A stretch of 56,603 nucleotides of DNA from Alphaproteobacteria bacterium. Its GTDB lineage: Bacteria > Pseudomonadota > Alphaproteobacteria > UBA6615. This document shows positions 1 to 7,954 of the stretch, piece after piece (position 1 is the first letter of the stretch; each line of letters begins with the position of its first letter). The notes beneath the pieces were generated by a model. It made no database searches. It was not told where the DNA came from and worked only from the letters and a program-made list of their open reading frames with translations. Where the stretch lies: positions 1 to 56,603 of the forward strand of contig JAALLF010000020.1 in the NCBI GenBank assembly GCA_011087645.1, written 5' to 3'. A program made the position numbers and the translations under genes.

Positions 1-53
1 ACTCCATCTTTGCTTCCAAGATAAAGTGTTGCGTCGACCAGTTGAGATCACCC
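1..53. repeat. Left copy of 53-bp terminal inverted repeat
   Basis: These 53 bases are the exact reverse complement of 56549-56601 at the other end; identity stops at base 54. The repeat replaces the 5' end of the response regulator gene that follows. Two ends of one sequence stopping in the same repeat is what is seen when an assembly breaks at a multicopy insertion sequence, whose terminus would be at base 53 reading leftward. A fold-back assembly artefact is the alternative. No transposase is visible, so the element cannot be named. Confidence 0.9.
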
Positions 54-54
54 T

Positions 55-540
55 GTTTTGGTCGTCGATGATGAAGAGCCGATACGTGAACTTATTTGCG
101 GTATTCTCGACACGTTTGGCGTGGAAAAGGTCCGCCAGGCGGCGGATGGACTTGGCGCGTTTAGGGATATGCAATTGCACAAACCCGATGCGGTGATCAC
201 CGATCTCATGATGAAACCGGTCGACGGTCTGGAATTCACCCGCGCGGTGCGCACCGACCCCACGAGCCCGGTGCCCGATGTGCCGATCTTGATGGTCACG
301 GGCCATTGCGAAAAGCGCCATGTGGAAGAGGCCCGTGACGCGGGAGTGACTGAATTTTTGGCGATGCCGGTGACCGCCAACACGATTGCCGAGCGCCTAA
401 CGTCGGCGATCAAACGACCGCGCGAGTTTGTCCGCGCGCGAACCTTCGTGGGGCCCGAGCGCCGTCGCCGGCAACTGCCTATTGTTAAGTCGATTGGCCG
501 CAGGGCCAGCGATCACGCGCAAACGGCCGCCCACATTTAA
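55..540 (+). CDS. Response regulator, receiver domain with basic tail (5' truncated)
   Basis: Receiver domain of a two-component system, cut at its 5' end by the terminal repeat; the native frame is readable from about base 55 (V-L-V-V-D-D-E-E). Counting from the TTG at 58, the acidic pair is D4/D5, the phosphoacceptor is D49 (ITDLMM) and the switch Thr is T81 (MVTGH). The usually invariant Lys of the K-P motif is Met (M103 in LAMPV), so phosphorylation signalling may be altered. There is no DNA-binding output domain. The roughly 45-residue tail holds GPERRRR, an arginine patch that I recall from stand-alone alphaproteobacterial receivers. It is convergent with the TRAP genes. The true start is lost. 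Confidence 0.85.
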   Translation, partial: VLVVDDEEPIRELICGILDTFGVEKVRQAADGLGAFRDMQLHKPDAVITDLMMKPVDGLEFTRAVRTDPTSPVPDVPILMVTGHCEKRHVEEARDAGVTEFLAMPVTANTIAERLTSAIKRPREFVRARTFVGPERRRRQLPIVKSIGRRASDHAQTAAHI

Positions 541-578
541 GCAGGCGGCCACTCGCGTCCAGTTTAGCGGACTTCGCG

Positions 579-1886
579 CTAACCCATCCCTGCCGTACGC
601 GGTAGCCACATGGCGATATCCGGGAACAGGGTAATCGCGGCGACCAAGATCAGGGTGAATATGAAGAACGGCGCCACGCCGTTGAATATCCTGTTCAACG
701 GCACATCTGGCGCCATCTTCGCCATCACATAGACATTGATCCCCACCGGCGGCGTGATTAGCGCCAATTCGGCCATGATTACCGCATAGACACCGTACCA
801 AATCGGGTCGTAGCCGAGATTCATTATGATCGGCAGGGTGAAGGGGATTGTCAGGATCAGCATACCCCAGACGTCGAGGACCATACCGAGCGCTATGTAG
901 AGCAGGCTGATCATCAGCATGACCGTCAGCGGGCTGAAATCGGCTGCCGTGATCCAACCGATCACGCCTTCGGTCAGGCCGGTTAGAACGACGAATTTGC
1001 CCATCATGTGGCCGCCGATGATGATGATGAAGATCATCGCCGAGGTGTGCACCGACTTGAGTAGCGATTCTCTAAAGTTTGTCCAATTAAGACGGCGCAT
1101 CACCAACGCGATAATCAATAAGGCAAGCACGCCGACGCCGGCGGCTTCGGTCGGCGTAAAGATACCGGCATAGATACCGCCAATGACGACGATAAACGTT
1201 AAGAACACCGGCAAGACCTTGGTTAGCGAGACAACTTTTTCGCGCGTCGAGAACTTCTCACCGATGGGGCCGAGTTCCGGGTTGATCATGCAGCGTGCCG
1301 CGATAGTGGCGGAGTAGCCAATCGTCATCAGAATGCCCGGAATGATGCCGGCGATAAATAGCGCGCCGATCGAGGTTTCGGTCAAGATGCCGTACCCGAC
1401 CATGATAATGGACGGTGGAATCAGGATGCCCAAGGTGCCCGCAGCGCTGATACTGCCCGTGGCGAGCGCATCGTCATAGTTGTAACGGCGCATCGCCGGG
1501 ATACACATCGGACCCATGGTGGCGACCGCTGTCACGCTACCACCGGAAACCGCGCCAAAGCCGGCGCAGGCTACAACCGATGAAATTGCCAAGCCGCCGG
1601 GAAGGCGGCCCAGCCATCGATATACGCATTCATACAGATCGAAGGCGATATTCGTTCGTTGGACCAGTTGCCCCATCATGAAATAAAGCGGCACGGCGAC
1701 GAAGACGAAACTTGTTCCCTGATCGAAGAACGTGATCGAGAACTGGGTTTCGGCAAAGTTCGATTCGCCGACGGCGAAAAAGCCAACGGCGGCGGTCGTT
1801 AACATGGCGAACCCGATTGGAACTCCCATAACGATCAGCACCATCATTCCGACAAAGCCGAGAATGCCGATAATACTCGGATCCAT
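579..1886 (-). CDS. dctM: TRAP transporter large permease (DctM family)
   Basis: Large membrane subunit of a tripartite ATP-independent periplasmic transporter, which couples organic-acid uptake to a sodium or proton gradient. The 435-residue length and about 12 hydrophobic segments fit DctM. Family-typical stretches include GVPIGFAML near the N-terminus, GILIPPS near the middle and TPPVGINVYV near the C-terminus. It starts 2 bases after the DctQ gene ends, so the two are co-translated, and the binding protein lies just upstream of DctQ. The substrate cannot be read from the sequence; the adjoining cyclase-family hydrolase and TetR regulator suggest a catabolic substrate. Confidence 0.93.
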   Translation of the reverse strand: MDPSIIGILGFVGMMVLIVMGVPIGFAMLTTAAVGFFAVGESNFAETQFSITFFDQGTSFVFVAVPLYFMMGQLVQRTNIAFDLYECVYRWLGRLPGGLAISSVVACAGFGAVSGGSVTAVATMGPMCIPAMRRYNYDDALATGSISAAGTLGILIPPSIIMVGYGILTETSIGALFIAGIIPGILMTIGYSATIAARCMINPELGPIGEKFSTREKVVSLTKVLPVFLTFIVVIGGIYAGIFTPTEAAGVGVLALLIIALVMRRLNWTNFRESLLKSVHTSAMIFIIIIGGHMMGKFVVLTGLTEGVIGWITAADFSPLTVMLMISLLYIALGMVLDVWGMLILTIPFTLPIIMNLGYDPIWYGVYAVIMAELALITPPVGINVYVMAKMAPDVPLNRIFNGVAPFFIFTLILVAAITLFPDIAMWLPRTAGMG

Positions 1887-1888
1887 GG

Positions 1889-2410
1889 TTAGTCCCCCAA
1901 CCCGGTTGCTTCGGTTCGCGAAAATTGCTTGGCGTTAAGCACGGTCGCGATTAACCGCATAATGAAATAGAAAATTAAAATCACGCACATGACGAAAACG
2001 GCCAATTGCTGTCCCCAGATCGGCAATTGGACATATTCGGTAATTCGGCCAAGTTCGAGATCGAATAGGAACTCTTCCCACGCGTGACGGCCGAGCAAGT
2101 AGAATAGCCATATGGCGCAAACTGAATAGACCGCATCGAAGGCTGCTTGAACACGCGGTGGCATGTTCATGACCACAAGTTCCATGCGGATATGGCCGTT
2201 CTGCCGGGTGCATTCTGGTATCGCCAAGGCGAATATCATCAGTAGCATCCACTCGTTGAACTCAAGGCTCCAAATCAAAGGCGCGTTGAAGACGTACCGC
2301 AATCCAACGTCAACGATGACGACAAGAAAGATCATCGGCAAAACAAATAACGCAACGAGACGATCCAAGTTTTTGGAAAGTGTGTAAAAAACCTTTTCGA
2401 TGGTTTCCAT
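1889..2410 (-). CDS. dctQ: TRAP transporter small permease (DctQ family)
   Basis: Small membrane subunit of the TRAP transporter, 173 residues with four predicted membrane helices (starting around residues 16, 46, 90 and 132). The EFNEWMLL stretch in the second helix is characteristic of DctQ. It lies between the binding protein (68 bases upstream, with a strong hairpin in the gap) and DctM (2 bases downstream). It is expected to form a complex with DctM in the inner membrane. Confidence 0.9.
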   Translation of the reverse strand: METIEKVFYTLSKNLDRLVALFVLPMIFLVVIVDVGLRYVFNAPLIWSLEFNEWMLLMIFALAIPECTRQNGHIRMELVVMNMPPRVQAAFDAVYSVCAIWLFYLLGRHAWEEFLFDLELGRITEYVQLPIWGQQLAVFVMCVILIFYFIMRLIATVLNAKQFSRTEATGLGD

Positions 2411-2439
2411 CGGTGGGTAACCCCTCGCTCAAGGAAGAA

Positions 2440-2465
2440 CGGCCGGGGCATTGATGCCCCGGCCG
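2440..2465 (-). promoter_or_regulatory. Intergenic hairpin between dctP and dctQ
   Basis: A perfect 11-bp stem (CGGCCGGGGCA / TGCCCCGGCCG) with a 4-base loop lies in the gap between the binding protein and permease genes. It has no good U-run on the minus strand, so it is not a textbook terminator. Such hairpins after binding-protein genes often protect the upstream mRNA or attenuate read-through, giving more binding protein than permease. That role is inferred. Confidence 0.75.
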
Positions 2466-2478
2466 CTTAACCCGTCTA

Positions 2479-3681
2479 CTATTTCATGTCGTACATGCCC
2501 TGGACGGGATTATTAATCGCGTCGAGCATGATGTCGTTAGCTGACATGGCAGAGTACTTCGCCGATAGCTTCTTAGCTTCCGCGATGAACTCAGCAGCCG
2601 GCAGACCTTTTTTCTCGGTGTCGGCAATCCAGGCTGCCTCGACGCCGGAAACAGCATTCCGCCAGCGGTCGAGTTCGGCGCCTGTGATATCGACTTTCTG
2701 CAGACCCTTTTCCTGCATGATCGCGACATTCACCTGTCCGCCATAATCGTAGAAGCCAACGCCTTCGGCGATCGCCATCTGACGGCCCCAATTGTTGACC
2801 ACAACTTGCAAGTCCGCAGGCAGGTCGTCGAACCAGTCGGCGCTCATGCAGTATTCGATGGTCAGCACGTTAAAGCCGTTCGACGAGCGGAACTTCGCGA
2901 CTTCGTGGAGCTTAAAAATAAGCGCCGCGGCGTCGTTGAAGTGGATCGCGTCAAGCGTACCGCGCTGCACGGCGGTGTAGGCGTCGGCGCCCGGCATCGA
3001 GACCTGGGTGGCGCCTAGCGCCGCGATGATCTGCGAATGGGTGCCGCCACCGGCACGTACCTTCATGCCCTTGACGTCTTCCAGCGTTGCAACAGGCTTA
3101 TTGTTGTACAAATGGTACGGGCCTGTATGAGCTTCGCGCATGGTCTTAACGCGGAACCGCTCGAATTCTTCCTTCAAATACTTGGGATACAAATGCTCGG
3201 CTGTCGCGACGGCCTCGTGCGAGTTGTTGAATAGGAACGGCAGACCTAGACCGCCGACCATGTTGTAATCCCGCGAAGTGTAGAGCGAGAAACACGGGGC
3301 GTGATCCGACAGGCCAGTACGCGTTGCTTTGCGGCCCTCGCGAACACTGTGAACCGACTGGGACCAACTGGTCTCGACCTTGATCTTGCCGCCCGACATG
3401 CGTTCAAGGTTGTTGAAACCTTGAATTTGCAGTTTCGCTAAACCCGAGACATTTGGAATATGGCTGGACGAGCGAAAGACAATTGGCGGACCGTCGTAAG
3501 AAACTTCGTTCTTGCCGTAATTGTCGAGCTTGCCCTCGAACCAATCCAGCGTGACCTGGGCATCTTTTTTGGCGTCTTCGATATTGTTACTGATTGGACC
3601 GGCATTCGCTGGTCCGGCCACGGACAGCGCCAAGGCGGCGCCGAATACGAGGCTGGTGGTTGAAAGTAGTACTTTACGCAT
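2479..3681 (-). CDS. dctP: TRAP transporter substrate-binding protein (DctP family)
   Basis: Periplasmic solute receptor of the TRAP system, 400 residues from the ATG at 3681. That start has a GGGAGG ribosome site 5 bases upstream and begins a good signal peptide (MRKVLLSTTSLVFGAALALS, cleavage after ANA); an in-frame ATG at 3708 would spoil it. Family features are the KVRAGGGTHSQIIAALGATQVSMP region and the following AYTAVQRGTLDA, where the carboxylate-binding Arg lies. At 400 residues it is longer than the usual 330. It heads the dctPQM set. The ligand is unknown. Confidence 0.9.
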   Translation of the reverse strand: MRKVLLSTTSLVFGAALALSVAGPANAGPISNNIEDAKKDAQVTLDWFEGKLDNYGKNEVSYDGPPIVFRSSSHIPNVSGLAKLQIQGFNNLERMSGGKIKVETSWSQSVHSVREGRKATRTGLSDHAPCFSLYTSRDYNMVGGLGLPFLFNNSHEAVATAEHLYPKYLKEEFERFRVKTMREAHTGPYHLYNNKPVATLEDVKGMKVRAGGGTHSQIIAALGATQVSMPGADAYTAVQRGTLDAIHFNDAAALIFKLHEVAKFRSSNGFNVLTIEYCMSADWFDDLPADLQVVVNNWGRQMAIAEGVGFYDYGGQVNVAIMQEKGLQKVDITGAELDRWRNAVSGVEAAWIADTEKKGLPAAEFIAEAKKLSAKYSAMSANDIMLDAINNPVQGMYDMK

Positions 3682-3857
3682 GTTTTTCCTCCCTACAGAC
3701 GTGAGCACATTTTTCCCATCCGTTCGAAATTAGTGTGTGGGCCACCCCGGATTGGGTCAAGGCGTCCCATGGTAAAACTTTCGGCACATCCTAACGCATT
3801 AAACCCACTTTGGGTCTTTTCATGTTGATTCGAAAAGCCAAAGTGAGTGTCGGCAAA

Positions 3858-3871
3858 AGGCCATCCGGCCT
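3858..3871 (-). terminator. Weak hairpin at the end of the cyclase gene
   Basis: AGGCC-GGAT-GGCCT followed by TTTT on the minus strand, overlapping the TAG stop of the cyclase gene. The stem is only 5 bp, so termination is doubtful. If real, it would separate the TetR-cyclase pair from the TRAP genes 190 bases downstream. Confidence 0.35.
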
Positions 3872-4853
3872 ATTTGATTGCCAACGGGTTACACGGCGAA
3901 CCGACCGCGCCGGTAATCGGCAGGGCGGGTCCGACGAACATAAACTCATAGACTTTGTCGGCTTCGCAGTCATCGGCAAGATCTTTGAGATACCATATCT
4001 CGCCCATGGTCAGGCCCATGATCGGAATGGCGATCCAATGCCAAGGCTGATTGATATTCTCGTCGGTCTCGCAGGGGCGCACTTCATTGCCCCAGGTATC
4101 GGAGGCATAGCCGGCGATCTTATTCTCGTAGATCCAATCCAGGGTCTCGAAGGCCAGGCCCGGCGCATCGCCGCCCGCATAGCCGTCCCAGCTACCGTCA
4201 TTCAGGCAGCGCTCCATCATGCCGGTGCGTAAGACCACATAGTCGCCTTCGCGCACTTCGACACCCTGCTTTTCGCAAGCCTCGTCGAGATCGGCGCAGG
4301 TGATCGGGTAGCCATCTTCCAGACAATCGACGCCCTTGACCCGGGGCAGGTCAAGGAACACACCGCGGCCGACCATCTTATCCTTGGTCTTTTCGATGCC
4401 GGCCTTTTGTGCGCCGGCGGTTGTCACCTCGCGGCAGTCATAGCCGTTCCACATATAATCCTCGAAAAACACATGGCCGAGACCGTCCCACTGGGTGCCG
4501 CATTGTAGCGGCATCATCACCAGATCGTCGGCGCCGCGAATGCCGCGATGGTCGAGCACGCCCGAATAGGCGTCGGTGCCGGTGCGCGTCATCATGTGGA
4601 TCGGGTTGAACCGGCCCATGGCGGGATAGGGGGTCTTGGCGCCCTGCGGACCGAACTGATCGTAGTTCAGGCCCAGCGACATGGTCTTGCCCTTCTTCAC
4701 CAGTTGCGCAGCACCGACAATGTCGTCGGGCTTGGTGAAATTCAGCGTGCCAATTTCGTCATCGGGTCCCCAGCGGCCCCAGTTCTTGTATTTCTCGGCA
4801 TACTCGGTGAGCAACGCCCTGGTTACCCGCATATCGCTTTTTGGATTTGCCAT
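3870..4853 (-). CDS. Cyclase family protein (kynurenine formamidase-like metal hydrolase)
   Basis: A 327-residue member of the cyclase/KynB superfamily of metal-dependent hydrolases, which open lactams, amides or related rings. The family motif appears as CGTQWDGLGH (residues 118-127), with Gln replacing the second His of the classic HGTHxDxxxH. My recollection is that this variant marks a common bacterial branch of unassigned substrate. The ATG at 4853 has AGAAGGA upstream. It lies 29 bases after the TetR gene on the same strand, and the TRAP genes follow. I infer that it acts on the transported compound or a product of it; this is not a classical KynB. Confidence 0.85.
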   Translation of the reverse strand: MANPKSDMRVTRALLTEYAEKYKNWGRWGPDDEIGTLNFTKPDDIVGAAQLVKKGKTMSLGLNYDQFGPQGAKTPYPAMGRFNPIHMMTRTGTDAYSGVLDHRGIRGADDLVMMPLQCGTQWDGLGHVFFEDYMWNGYDCREVTTAGAQKAGIEKTKDKMVGRGVFLDLPRVKGVDCLEDGYPITCADLDEACEKQGVEVREGDYVVLRTGMMERCLNDGSWDGYAGGDAPGLAFETLDWIYENKIAGYASDTWGNEVRPCETDENINQPWHWIAIPIMGLTMGEIWYLKDLADDCEADKVYEFMFVGPALPITGAVGSPCNPLAIK

Positions 4854-4882
4854 TTATTTGTCCTTCTTCGTATGGCTTGGAG

Positions 4883-5584
4883 CTACTCGGTTTTATGCCC
4901 CGGTTCGAAGCGCAGAGGCGCTTCGGGAATGGGATCGGCTTGGAAACACTGTGCCAAATACGGCACCAAATAGGCCAGCGACGCATCCATGTCGGACGGA
5001 TTGCAGCTATTGTTGGTTAGCGCTTGGATGCGGCCGGGATTGGCCATGGTGTAGACCATCGTGCCCAGCAAATAGTGGAAGCGCCAATGCAGATCACGCG
5101 CTGGCAAATCGGGTAGCGCGGCGGCCAGGGCTTCAAGGAATTGCGTACTCGATCCGTCGAAATAGTGCGCCATCAGCGCGCGGGTGTCGTCCGAGGCGTC
5201 CGCTGCCATGCGGGCGCGCAGGCGTGCGAAAGTTGCGCCGCCATGACGGCCGCGCATGCCCGGTTCTAGAAAGGCGGAAATAATTTGGTGCAGCAGCGGC
5301 GGGCGGCCGTCGCCATCGCGACAGGCTGTAAGCTGTTTCAAGCGTTCCTCGGCGATGGGCAGAATACGCCGGGCGAATACTGCCTCGAGCAGCCCCTTCT
5401 TCGAGCCAAAGTGATAATTAATGGCTGCGGTATTAACGCCGGCATGGGCGACAATCGTGCGCAGCGATGCGCCATTGACCCCGTGTTCAGAAAATAGATA
5501 CTCTGCCGAATCGAGTATGCGCGCTCGCGTTGATATCCCTCGCGGGTCAAGCGCAACGTCGGCAGTTTGAGCCGCTTCCGTCAC
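4883..5584 (-). CDS. TetR/AcrR family transcriptional regulator
   Basis: A 233-residue repressor-type protein. The N-terminal helix-turn-helix covers about residues 20-66, with the TetR pattern ARILDSAEYLF...GASLRTIVAHAGVNTAAINYHFGSK. The C-terminal ligand domain is helical and unremarkable. It lies directly upstream of the cyclase gene with 29 bases between, so the two are probably co-transcribed and autoregulated. Two inverted repeats just upstream (5597-5619 and 5635-5646) are candidate operators. The inducer is unknown. Confidence 0.9.
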   Translation of the reverse strand: MTEAAQTADVALDPRGISTRARILDSAEYLFSEHGVNGASLRTIVAHAGVNTAAINYHFGSKKGLLEAVFARRILPIAEERLKQLTACRDGDGRPPLLHQIISAFLEPGMRGRHGGATFARLRARMAADASDDTRALMAHYFDGSSTQFLEALAAALPDLPARDLHWRFHYLLGTMVYTMANPGRIQALTNNSCNPSDMDASLAYLVPYLAQCFQADPIPEAPLRFEPGHKTE

Positions 5585-5596
5585 ATATCCTCCCTT

Positions 5597-5646
5597 AAAC
5601 CGATCTTGCTAGCCGGTTTCGCTTTAGCTTAATCAAACGCTTGTTT
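5597..5646 (-). promoter_or_regulatory. Candidate TetR operator region
   Basis: Two short inverted repeats precede the TetR gene. AAACCG (5597-5602) faces CGGTTT (5614-5619), and AAAC-GCTT-GTTT occupies 5635-5646. The second has the form and A/T outer arms common to TetR-family operators. Position and symmetry support an autoregulatory operator; there is no direct evidence of binding. Confidence 0.45.
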
Positions 5647-5708
5647 TAGTCAACTAAATTGGCGGCCGGGCGGTTCGTCAAATTGCCGCAGCGCGACCGC
5701 CACATGTG

Positions 5709-6713
5709 CTAGCGGGCTAGCCGCCGGTCGCGGAAAAAGGCCCAGAGCACCTCTGCTGTCTCTATATCGCGGTTGCGCCGGCCGAACTTCCCCGGCGGAC
5801 CCGGTTTGGCGGGGGCGAGCGACGGTAGCGTGTGGCCACCCCCGAAAATACGGTAGAGGCGCAGCGGTTCGTCATTACTGCGACAGCCGGTCCACCGGAC
5901 AACGCCGACCCCGGTTCGGTCGAACGGGTTGAGATGTGGCAGCGGTGCCGACTTTTGACCGGTACACCCGTGTAGGTTGCGCCAATATTCCATCGTCTCT
6001 GGCACGGAGAGTAATCGCCCGTGGCGGAGCAGCCAGCCATCGTAGCGCTGCACGAAATCGGAAGTACCGGCCAGCACGAGCAATGGCACCGGCAGGGCCG
6101 GACGGCAATCGTCGCGCTGCAGGTCGGTCATGCCGGTGATTAAGGGAGCTGCCGCGGCGATCTGCTCGGACAGGGCGCAGGCGATGGTAAAGGTCATCAG
6201 GCCGCCGCGTGAGGCGCCCGCCACATAGACCCGGTCCGCATCCGCGATACCTTGGCTCACCAACTCGGTAATTATCGCCGCGATAAAACCGACATCGTCG
6301 GCTGGCCTGTCACCAACCCGGGGCATGGGGTCGACTGTGGGCCGGCCGTAACTCCATCTCCCATCGAGCGCCTCGGGGTAGGCGATGGCGAAACCTTCCC
6401 GGTCGGCAACCGGTTCAAAGCGCAGCCAGCGGCGGATTCCTTCGATCGACTGACCCTTGCCATGCAGCGAGACCACCAGCGCTTTGGGTGTGGGCGCGGC
6501 TGGGTCCGGTGGCAGATGAAGTTCGTAGCGCCGTTCGATTTCTTGATGGGTAAGTGTGTAGGAAGTGTCCGCCGTCGCCGTACCGGCTGCCGTTATCCAC
6601 ACCATCGTGCCGCACAGAAGAATCGCGCCGGCGCAGCGGCGAGCGGATCTGATCACCGCGAAAATCCGTATTAGGATATCGATCAATTTCCCGTTAGCGC
6701 ACATGGCAGACAA
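5709..6713 (-). CDS. Secreted esterase, PHB depolymerase/LpqC family
   Basis: An alpha/beta hydrolase of 334 residues with a hydrophobic signal segment (about residues 25-48, ending GTATAD). The catalytic set is visible: nucleophile Ser in GASRGG, Asp probably in AGTSDFVQRYDG, and His in GGGHTLPS near the C-terminus. An oxyanion-type SLHGKGQS follows the first strand and DDVGF precedes the nucleophile strand; both are typical of the polyhydroxybutyrate depolymerase / feruloyl esterase-like group. An exported esterase is likely, acting on a polyester, feruloyl or similar ester. It is a single minus-strand gene, 50 bases downstream of the next hydrolase gene. Confidence 0.82.
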   Translation of the reverse strand: MSAMCANGKLIDILIRIFAVIRSARRCAGAILLCGTMVWITAAGTATADTSYTLTHQEIERRYELHLPPDPAAPTPKALVVSLHGKGQSIEGIRRWLRFEPVADREGFAIAYPEALDGRWSYGRPTVDPMPRVGDRPADDVGFIAAIITELVSQGIADADRVYVAGASRGGLMTFTIACALSEQIAAAAPLITGMTDLQRDDCRPALPVPLLVLAGTSDFVQRYDGWLLRHGRLLSVPETMEYWRNLHGCTGQKSAPLPHLNPFDRTGVGVVRWTGCRSNDEPLRLYRIFGGGHTLPSLAPAKPGPPGKFGRRNRDIETAEVLWAFFRDRRLAR

Positions 6714-6763
6714 TTATGCGGCGTCCAGATCGGATTACGCAATGTGTTGTCACGTTGTGCGGA

Positions 6764-7924
6764 TCATCCAGGTTTGGCCTCCAACACTTCGGCGACCCAG
6801 TCGGTCATATACTCGACCGCAAGCTTGCCATTGTCGCACTGGCAATGCTCGACCCCGCCATCTTCTGGGCCGAATATCTTTAAATCCGCGCGCGGGCTGC
6901 TGGTGGCGTTATCGATGGTGTTGTGTGCCATCTGTAACGGTATCTGCCGGTCGCCGCCGCCGTGGACCACGAGCATCGGGCACTGAATATTGGGCACCGC
7001 CTCGGCCAGTGTCATGCGCCGGGCGGCTTCGAGAATTTCGTCGGCGTTGTTGGTGCCGAACACCCAGTTCATATGCTCTTCCCAGTGGGAGACCGACAGC
7101 GCGGTGCCGGCGCCGGTGATGCGGCCTTCGGTGATCGGGCCGTAGTCCCAGATGGCGCCCCAGGCGACGCAGCATTTCAGGCGATGCTCGAACCCGGCGG
7201 CGCGCGGCGCGTAATAGCCGCCCAGGCTGATACCGGCGATGCCGATGCGGTTGGAATCAACATCGTCGCGGGTTTCCAGGTAATCGACCGCGGCGGCGGC
7301 CGGCACTTCGACTTCGGGGAATAATGTTAAACCGCGCGAGCGCAACGCTTCGCCGACACCAGGATGGTCGACCAACAGCACCGACACCCCACGGCGGTTG
7401 TACTCCTTGGCCACGTTCGACAGATAGAGAAACTCCTTCATCACATCGAGGCCGTCGAAATGGATCAGGCAGGGCGGGTTGGGCTCGTCGGTTTGCGCCG
7501 GTACGAAAATCGCAGGCAGCGAGGTGTCCTTATAAGGAACCTCGACCCACTCCATATCGTCGCCGCGTTGCTCGATGCCGGAGCGGAAACAGGCGAGCAT
7601 ATGGTTATAGGTCTCGAAGCGCTGCGGGTCGTCGGACTTACACATGCGCTCGGCGGTCAGGTAGTAAATTGCCGCGCGCAGCCATTTTTCGCCGGCGCTG
7701 AGATTGTTGCCGGCTGCTTCGTCGACTTTCGCCAGTCGTTCATTGCGGTCGCCCATGGCCGACCAATTGGCGTGCCAGGCGTCGTTCGCCGCATCGTCAT
7801 TGGCGCTGGCCATTGGTTTCAAGTCGCGGCAGGCCTCGTCGATTTCAGACATCACCGCGCCGGCGTTCAAGGTCATCAAGGCCGCCATCGACCACGGATA
7901 ATTGTCCGGAAAATATTCAAACAT
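6764..7924 (-). CDS. Alpha/beta hydrolase, FrsA / dihydropseudooxynicotine hydrolase-like
   Basis: 386 residues: a helical N-terminal half and a hydrolase core. The nucleophile is in GISLGGYYAPR, the acid probably in VVHGGGDRQIP, and the His in GVEHCQCDN. The layout resembles the family of 2,6-dihydropseudooxynicotine hydrolase (C-C bond hydrolase) and FrsA-type esterases. No signal peptide, so cytoplasmic. It starts 30 bases after the stop of the tartrate dehydratase-like gene on the same strand, so the two are likely one unit. The C-C hydrolase versus esterase choice is open. Confidence 0.83.
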   Translation of the reverse strand: MFEYFPDNYPWSMAALMTLNAGAVMSEIDEACRDLKPMASANDDAANDAWHANWSAMGDRNERLAKVDEAAGNNLSAGEKWLRAAIYYLTAERMCKSDDPQRFETYNHMLACFRSGIEQRGDDMEWVEVPYKDTSLPAIFVPAQTDEPNPPCLIHFDGLDVMKEFLYLSNVAKEYNRRGVSVLLVDHPGVGEALRSRGLTLFPEVEVPAAAAVDYLETRDDVDSNRIGIAGISLGGYYAPRAAGFEHRLKCCVAWGAIWDYGPITEGRITGAGTALSVSHWEEHMNWVFGTNNADEILEAARRMTLAEAVPNIQCPMLVVHGGGDRQIPLQMAHNTIDNATSSPRADLKIFGPEDGGVEHCQCDNGKLAVEYMTDWVAEVLEAKPG

Positions 7925-7954
7925 CGTGCTCCCCCGTTTCTTGTTTGTTGCTTA

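Noticed and set aside
525..550. GGCCGCC...GGCGGCC inverted repeat as a terminator
   Set aside because: 7-bp arms with a 12-base loop over the stop codon and no T-run; too weak to call.
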